A stretch of DNA of 64,000 bases, from positions 4,836,001 through 4,900,000 of the forward strand of contig NZ_CP032419.1 in the NCBI RefSeq assembly GCF_003595175.1, read 5' to 3'. Position 1 is the first letter of the stretch. Each line of letters starts with the position of its first letter. Positions 59,671-64,000 of the stretch are shown piece by piece. The DNA comes from Pseudomonas cavernae. GTDB lineage: Bacteria > Pseudomonadota > Gammaproteobacteria > Pseudomonadales > Pseudomonadaceae. A model generated the notes under the pieces. It had not been told where the DNA came from. It ran no database searches and saw only the letters and a list, made by a program, of their open reading frames with translations. Made by a program: the position numbers and the translations under genes.

Positions 59671-60789
59671 TTAAGGATTGTATTTCAGCGTGCCGGGGTC
59701 CGTTTCTCCGAAGGTCAGATACCACCCTTGCCCCAACTGACCGCCCTGCACGGCTGGGGGTACAAAGTTACTGAAGGCTTTGGTGGTAACGTTATAGCGG
59801 CGTACCGCCCCGGTGTCGGGTCCGCCGCCGCTTATCGGGACGAAGAGGTCGCCTTCTGGGCCAAAGAGCAATGCCTGTGCAAAGGCACGCGCCTGGCCGG
59901 GCTGATACAGATCGATCTGGTTCACGCACGTCCCTGAACCATCGAAGACCAGGATCTTGTCCGTGTCGTTGGGGTTTGCGCGGAAAGCGGCGACATAAAG
60001 CATTCCATCGGGCCCAAACGCTAGGCCGTCCGGGCGGTGGAGATGGGTGGCACACCCGGCGTCTGTGTAGCGGGCGAAGACGCTATGAAAGGACCCGTTA
60101 TCGCTGGGGTCAAAGCGCAGAATCCAACCGGCTACCGGGGTGACTAACGGGTTGAAATTGGCGCTTTGTGGGTCGAGGTCATGGGTGACGGAAACATAGA
60201 GGAGTTCGTCAGGTCCGAGCACGACGCCGCGCGGATGAAACTCATCCGTGGAAAACGCCCCCGGAAACTCAGTAACGGGATCGGGCGTCAGGTCGGCGAG
60301 CAACACCCCGTTTCCTGTGTATGCCAGTAGTCTGCCGGGTGGATTGTTCTTCCCTGTGCCTGACTGGTCGGCGACGAACAGGACATCATCCCCCGGGACG
60401 ATCCTCAGGACGATGCCGCTAGGCGCAAAAGGTGCGTTCGGGGTATTGTGGGGAATAAGCGCGCCCAAGAACTTGCCGGTCGCGCCGCTATGTTTCAAAA
60501 TCTCCCCTGATTTGTTGGCTCCGGCGTTCTGATTGGAAACCAGTAGATCATCATCCGAGTTAAAGATGAGGCCCCTGGGCCCTTTTATTGGGCTATTCCC
60601 TTTCTTGACGAATTCACCCAGAAATGCCCCGGTGACTGCATCGAAGCGCTTCACCGTATTGTCACTTTGATCACCAACGTATAGAGAGTCTGCATAGGTG
60701 GGGGTGATGCCAAGCCCCACGATCAGCACTAGCACAGCAAGGCTAACTCTTGCTCTAACGCCGTGTAAATTCTGTAGGTTGTTCTTCAT
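59671..60789 (-). CDS. Secreted NHL/SMP-30-like beta-propeller protein
   Basis: The 372-residue protein has a signal peptide (VSLAVLVLIVGLGITPTYA) and repeated propeller strands: LYVGDQSDNTVKRFDAVTG, GPRGLIFNSDDDLLVSNQNA, FHPRGVVLGPDELLYVSVTH, RPDGLAFGPDGMLYVAAFRA and FAQALLFGPEGDLFVPISGG. Each ends in the G-pattern of NHL/gluconolactonase-like blades. About six blades are expected. No catalytic set is obvious. The ATG at 60789 follows AAGGAG. It lies between two paralogous secreted-protein genes on the same strand. Base composition is lower in GC than the flanks. Confidence 0.87.
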   Translation of the reverse strand: MKNNLQNLHGVRARVSLAVLVLIVGLGITPTYADSLYVGDQSDNTVKRFDAVTGAFLGEFVKKGNSPIKGPRGLIFNSDDDLLVSNQNAGANKSGEILKHSGATGKFLGALIPHNTPNAPFAPSGIVLRIVPGDDVLFVADQSGTGKNNPPGRLLAYTGNGVLLADLTPDPVTEFPGAFSTDEFHPRGVVLGPDELLYVSVTHDLDPQSANFNPLVTPVAGWILRFDPSDNGSFHSVFARYTDAGCATHLHRPDGLAFGPDGMLYVAAFRANPNDTDKILVFDGSGTCVNQIDLYQPGQARAFAQALLFGPEGDLFVPISGGGPDTGAVRRYNVTTKAFSNFVPPAVQGGQLGQGWYLTFGETDPGTLKYNP

Positions 60790-60894
60790 GACATGCTCCT
60801 TGTGGACTTTGGTAGTCGTTAACTTTTTACCCACCGTTGCGTTATCTATCTTTGTTGCGAGCTACGAACTAAAGGGGTCGCAGACATTAGCGAT

Positions 60895-60939
60895 AAGGGG
60901 CCGTAGTGATTTAGTTCAGATTAATCACTGCGACCCCTT
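60895..60939. repeat. Island palindrome copy C
   Basis: The same palindrome with two stem mismatches (GGGGCCGTAGTG against CACTGCGACCCC). Just upstream, AAAGGGGTCGCAGAC (60871-60885) is an extra half-copy. It is followed by the same GGCCGA...TCGGCC unit as copy A. It lies 86 bp beyond the stop of the copy-2 gene. Confidence 0.9.
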
Positions 60940-61024
60940 TGGCCGATGGAAGGCTCCGAAGGCTCGGCCGGCCGGTGAAAAAATGGGCGGCTGCCAAAAC
61001 TGAGTGCAACCGCCGAGCAATTAC

Positions 61025-61516
61025 CTATACGGGTTGGCGGTCGCACAAAACTTCGAATGTGTCGACAACCGACGTCTCTTCACCATTGGCATTGATCGTG
61101 AAGTGAAAAAGAGCACGTATGAACAGATCCGGCACGTCCGGGTCCAACGCGATCAGCCTTACTAAAATTGGCTGCGTGCCAGTCACAACACCGGCGGTGG
61201 TTTCGGTTGACGCGCCGCTCGCAGAATCGCCGAGCACATACTTGGCACCGCTGGTCAATCCCACGCCCGTGCCGCGGGTGCTTTGTTGGACCACGACGTG
61301 CACCCCACCGGAAGCATCCTGCATAACATTGAATTCAGATAAAAACTTCCCGGTAACGGCGATATCCTCTCCATTGCAGAAGTTAGAACCAATGCCCTCG
61401 AACGGCTGCCAGTCGGGGCGGTCATTCTGCGCCGAAGGCGCCGCCGCAAAGGCTGTTGCAGCGCCCATGAGCATGAGAGAAATCAGGGTTACTATGAATA
61501 TGCTCAAGCGTCTCAT
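61025..61516 (-). CDS. Small secreted protein of unknown function, copy 2
   Basis: The 163-residue paralogue of the product of 59044-59523 has an almost identical signal peptide (MRRLSIFIVTLISLMLMG), then APSAQNDRPDWQPFEGIGSN, FCNGEDIAVTG, QDASGGVHVVVQ, RGTGVGLTSGAKYVLGD and a C-terminal FEVLCD. The two cysteines are conserved. Upstream, about 60 bp including GAAGAGGACAAA and GATTAACTATTGA are nearly identical to the copy-1 leader. So the whole transcription unit, with its downstream palindrome, was duplicated. Confidence 0.88.
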   Translation of the reverse strand: MRRLSIFIVTLISLMLMGAATAFAAAPSAQNDRPDWQPFEGIGSNFCNGEDIAVTGKFLSEFNVMQDASGGVHVVVQQSTRGTGVGLTSGAKYVLGDSASGASTETTAGVVTGTQPILVRLIALDPDVPDLFIRALFHFTINANGEETSVVDTFEVLCDRQPV

Positions 61517-62067
61517 CTTTTGTCCTCTTCTATTAATGCAGCATGTTCAGCTCAATAGTTAATCCCCCGCAATAATCAATAGTCACACTAAAACAGGCGC
61601 ACAGTTACTCTTCCTTTAGAAGGACGAGCCGCACCATTCGAGAAGGCAAAACTTGCGAGTGAATTTTAGACTCAAGGGGCATAGAGCGACCATTTTTATC
61701 AGATCGCTTTGCGCTAATCATTAGTGCTAAAAAGTTAAAACCAACTAAAGCGTTAACTAAAAGTTACAACTAAAAGTGTTGTAGCCATTTAACTTTAATT
61801 ACTCCTATCGATTTCCAATCGAAGGGATTTTGCCTCCGTGCAGATTCAAGGTTTTCCGCAGCCAGGCAGGGCAAAACCTTGGCCGCCGATTGCAGCCATT
61901 GCGCGGCGGGGTGTGAGGCAGGACGCCGAGCAAGGCGCGCCCGGCACCAGCCTAGGCCGCGATTCGGCCGCTGCCCGTGGCGGGGGCTAAGCTTTGTAGG
62001 GTGGATAACGCTTTGCTTATCCACCATTACGCCGACACGGAGCGGTCACCGGAGAGACCTTGAACAG
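61517..62067. other. AT-rich intergenic region, right edge of the island
   Basis: The first 270 bp are AT-rich with ACTAAAA/TTAAC repeats and should hold the promoter of the copy-2 gene (on the minus strand TTGATT-16-TATTGA, a weak candidate at 61548-61575). Composition returns to GC-rich after about 61830. A GTAGGGTGGATAACGCTTTG hairpin with CTTATCCACC lies at 61995-62027. No gene is seen. Confidence 0.55.
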
Positions 62068-62877
62068 GTGCTTAGGCGGGCCTGGTTCTTTCTCGCTTTG
62101 TTGCTGGCCGGCTGCCAGCCCCCCCTGCAGCGCTTGCAGCAGCTCAGCGCCGCCCACGCGCATCGGGTGGAAATCTATCCGACTGCGCCCTTCCCGCTGG
62201 CCCTCAGCCTGCCGCAACAAGCGCCGGCGGCGAGCCATTTGCGCGTCTATCTGGAGGGCGAGGGTCATGCCTGGGCGACTGCCAGCCAGCCCAGCCTCGA
62301 TCCCAGTCCGCACCAGCTGTTGCTGGCCGAACTGGCGCTGAGCGACCCGCAGCCCAGCGTCTACCTGGCGCGGCCCTGCCAGTTCGTCAGCGCCCCGGCC
62401 TGTCGGCCGGCGCTGTGGACCGATCGGCGCTTCGCCGCGGAAGTGCTGGCCAGCCTGGATCAGGCGTTGGAGCAGCTGAAGCGCCGCTACGGCAACCCAA
62501 GCTTCGAGCTGATCGGCTATTCCGGCGGTGGCGCGCTGGCCTTGCTGCTCGCCGCGCGGCGCGACGACGTCGAGCTGGTGCAGACCCTGGCCGGCAACCT
62601 GACGCCCACGCAGTGGACGCAACTGCTGCATTTGAGGCTGTTGCAGGACGCTCGCGAGCCGCTGAGCGAGCGTGCCAGGCTGGCGCAGATTCCCCAGCGC
62701 CACCTGGCCGGCGCCGCCGATCCCATAGTGCCGCCGCAGCTGCTGGAGTTGTATCGACGTCAACTGGGTCCGGCCAACTGCCTGGAGATTGCCGTGCTAC
62801 CCGGGGTCAGCCATGCCGAAGGCTGGGCCCAGGCCTGGCCACAGTGGCGCGACCGGCCGCTGCGCTGCCAGCCCTAG
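62068..62877 (+). CDS. Lipoprotein alpha/beta hydrolase
   Basis: The frame begins at a GTG (62068) with GGAGAG 12 nt upstream and encodes 269 residues. A lipoprotein signal ends in the lipobox LLLAGC. An alpha/beta-hydrolase domain follows with nucleophile elbow LIGYSGGGALALLLA near residue 149, the acid in LAGAADPIVPP near 214 and a histidine in VLPGVSHAEGW near 245. YLEGEGHAW near residue 66 resembles an oxyanion-hole region. It is likely tethered to a cell membrane and exposed to the periplasm or surface. The substrate is unknown. Confidence 0.82.
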   Translation: MLRRAWFFLALLLAGCQPPLQRLQQLSAAHAHRVEIYPTAPFPLALSLPQQAPAASHLRVYLEGEGHAWATASQPSLDPSPHQLLLAELALSDPQPSVYLARPCQFVSAPACRPALWTDRRFAAEVLASLDQALEQLKRRYGNPSFELIGYSGGGALALLLAARRDDVELVQTLAGNLTPTQWTQLLHLRLLQDAREPLSERARLAQIPQRHLAGAADPIVPPQLLELYRRQLGPANCLEIAVLPGVSHAEGWAQAWPQWRDRPLRCQP

Positions 62878-63524
62878 CCGCCGTTCTCCAGCGCCAGCAG
62901 ATTCAGCAGCGATTGGCCGAAGTAGCTCAGGTCCTGCTCCATCGCCAGCCGCGCGGCCTTGCCGTCGCCGGCTTGCAGGGCCTTGAGGGCGTCGTCGTGG
63001 AAGTCGTTGAGGCGCAGCGACAGGTCGGCTTCGGTGAACAGGCGGTTGAAGAACGGCCCGACCTGCAGCCACAGCCCTTCGATCATGCGCAGCAGCACCG
63101 GGTTGGCGCAGGCACGGTAGAGGGTCAGGTGGAAGCGGCTGTTGTCGTTCAGATAGCCCTGCACGTCGCGGCGCTCGAGCGCGCTTTCCATGCGCGCGAC
63201 GCAGTCTTCGAGGGTCGTCAGTTCGGCGGCGCTCAGGCGGCCGGCGGCGATCTCCACCGCCAGGCCCTCGACCGCCAGGCGCGCCTGCAGCAGCTGCTGG
63301 AAGCGTTCGCGGGTCATCGCCGGCACCCGCAGCGAACGTTGCGCCTCGCCCTCCAGCGCGCCCTCGGCGACCAGGCGTTGCAGGGCGGCGCGCACCGGCA
63401 TCGGGCTGGTGCCCCACTCGGCGGCGAGGTCGCGGATCTTCAGCCGCTGGCCGGGCTGGAAGCGCCCGGCCAGCAGGCCTTCGCGCAGACGTTGGTAGAG
63501 CTGTTCCTGCAGGTTGTCAGCCAT
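62874..63524 (-). CDS. GntR/FadR-family transcriptional regulator
   Basis: The 216-residue protein has a GntR winged helix (LREGLLAGRFQPGQRLKIRD, LAAEWGTSPMPVRAALQRL) and a FadR-type FCD effector domain (residues 85-205) with the metal/ligand histidine in NSRFHLTLYRAC. It overlaps the end of the convergent lipoprotein gene by 4 bp. Upstream on the same strand are a possible 19-codon leader frame and then an SDR gene, which it may control. Confidence 0.92.
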   Translation of the reverse strand: MADNLQEQLYQRLREGLLAGRFQPGQRLKIRDLAAEWGTSPMPVRAALQRLVAEGALEGEAQRSLRVPAMTRERFQQLLQARLAVEGLAVEIAAGRLSAAELTTLEDCVARMESALERRDVQGYLNDNSRFHLTLYRACANPVLLRMIEGLWLQVGPFFNRLFTEADLSLRLNDFHDDALKALQAGDGKAARLAMEQDLSYFGQSLLNLLALENGG

Positions 63525-63528
63525 GGTC

Positions 63529-63588
63529 TCAGCGCCCCCCGGCCGGTGGGGCGGGAAGTTGGGCGAGGGTCAGCGAGCAGTTGCGCAT
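63529..63588 (-). CDS. Possible 19-aa leader peptide before the GntR gene
   Basis: The frame encodes MRNCSLTLAQLPAPPAGGR and is preceded by an excellent CAGGAGAACCCC ribosome site. It stops 4 bp before the GntR ATG, so translational coupling is possible. It contains a run of Pro residues (PAPPAGG) that could slow ribosomes. No known family is recognised. Confidence 0.4.
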   Translation of the reverse strand: MRNCSLTLAQLPAPPAGGR

Positions 63589-63612
63589 GGGGTTCTCCTG
63601 AAGAGGCATGGA

Positions 63613-63725
63613 CGCCTGAATGAGCGAGCTAGAGCCAGGCTAGGCGCAGGTGCACTCGAAAAGCGCAGTTGACTGCAGTCAATGAGCATTTTCGGGTGCC
63701 CCTGCAACGCCGCCTGGCCGACGCG
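63613..63725. mobile_element. Short MITE-like element
   Basis: The ends CTGAATGAGCGAGCTAGAGC and GACGCGCAGCCATTCAGCAG are inverted around CTGAATG/CATTCAG. The subterminal GCGAGCTAGAGCCA and TGGCCGACGCGCAG are shared with the outer element at 7981-8279, and the interior AAGCGCAGTTGACTGCAGTC-AATGAGCAT is shared with 53452-53650. Non-coding. Confidence 0.7.
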
Positions 63726-63732
63726 CAGCCAT

Positions 63733-64000
63733 TCAGCAGGGGGCCTTGTTTTCGATCAGACAGTTACCGCCATCCACCACCAGCACTTCGCCGGTGATGT
63801 AGCTGCTTTCCGGCGAGGCGAGGAAGGCCACCGCCGCCGCCACTTCCTCCGGGCGGCCCGCGCGGCCGAGCGGCGTGTATTGGGCGGCGTGCTGCTCTTC
63901 CGCGGTGCTCGAACCGGTGGCGATCCAGCCCGGCGCCACGCTGTTGACGGTGATGCCCTGTTTGGCCACCTCCAGTGCCAGGCCCATGCTCATGCCGAGC
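63733..64000 (-). CDS. SDR-family oxidoreductase, partial (5' end beyond the window)
   Basis: The visible C-terminal 88 residues read [51 protein letters not shown] and [13 protein letters not shown], the classical SDR C-terminal pattern of FabG-like enzymes. The catalytic YxxxK and the NAD(P) fold would lie to the right of the window. The frame remains open to the edge. Substrate not predictable. Confidence 0.9.
   Translation of the reverse strand, partial: LGMSMGLALEVAKQGITVNSVAPGWIATGSSTAEEQHAAQYTPLGRAGRPEEVAAAVAFLASPESSYITGEVLVVDGGNCLIENKAPC

Noticed and set aside
58923..60939. Island palindromes as integron attC sites
   Set aside because: They lack the RYYYAAC/GTTRRRY core and the bulged-stem structure of attC, and no integrase is in view. 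A terminator or mobile repeat is more likely.

Overview
The window is a 64-kb piece of chromosome from a Pseudomonas-like gammaproteobacterium. The evidence is high-GC coding sequence with strong G/C third-position bias, Pseudomonas-type REP/MITE intergenic repeats, an rRNA operon of typical gammaproteobacterial layout (16S, tRNA-Ile, tRNA-Ala, 23S, 5S), and a gene order I recall from the P. aeruginosa PA536x-PA544x region (response regulator, phoU-pstBACS, rrn, purEK, lysR/aspA, pycAB/lysR, rpiR/zwf, GGDEF-EAL, uvrD). Species cannot be fixed from the window alone.

Layout. (1) 0-7.8 kb, minus strand: a response regulator cut by the window edge, phoU, pstB, pstA, pstC and pstS, the phosphate uptake and signalling operon, headed by a four-heptamer Pho box array. 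(2) 8-10.3 kb: a nested MITE/REP element, an MHS-type MFS transporter and a YciA-type thioesterase. (3) 10.3-14.5 kb: a MacB/Lol-like ABC exporter with two permeases, one ATPase and a periplasmic adaptor. (4) 15-17.4 kb: a D-hexose-6-phosphate mutarotase and a TTC38-like TPR protein of less Pseudomonas-like base composition. (5) 17.4-22.8 kb: a genomic scar. A chaC remnant abuts the end of an IS256-family element, whose transposase remnant abuts a tssM gene lacking its 5' end. Broken stp1-like and stk1-like genes follow. This looks like the decayed tail of an H2-type type VI secretion cluster. (6) 22.9-28.6 kb: a complete rRNA operon with three tandem promoters. (7) 28.7-35.8 kb: a DUF3299 protein, a GlsB-like protein, purEK, a LysR regulator divergent from aspartase, an asparaginase and a GNAT acetyltransferase. 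(8) 35.8-39.2 kb: an AraC regulator, an acetylpolyamine amidohydrolase and a polyamine-binding protein. (9) 39.2-46.4 kb: two-subunit pyruvate carboxylase with a divergent LysR regulator, and an RpiR/HexR-type regulator divergent from a second-type zwf with a HexR-like operator between them. (10) 46.6-58.5 kb: housekeeping and signalling genes (a GGDEF/EAL protein, uvrD, TetR, PaiB, Tim44-like, YbaK, SMI1/KNR4 and CPA2 antiporter genes). (11) 58.9-61.6 kb: an accessory island of three secreted-protein genes. Two are paralogues flanking a beta-propeller protein, and each gene has the same 45-bp palindrome downstream. (12) 62-64 kb: a lipoprotein hydrolase, a GntR regulator with a possible 19-aa leader peptide, and a truncated SDR gene.

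The genes centre on phosphate acquisition and on central carbon and nitrogen metabolism (pyruvate to oxaloacetate, aspartate and asparagine deamination, polyamines, entry to glucose-6-phosphate catabolism, purines). The best candidates for new biology are the palindrome-punctuated three-gene island at 58.9-61.6 kb and the eroded T6SS/IS256/chaC junction at 17.4-22.8 kb.
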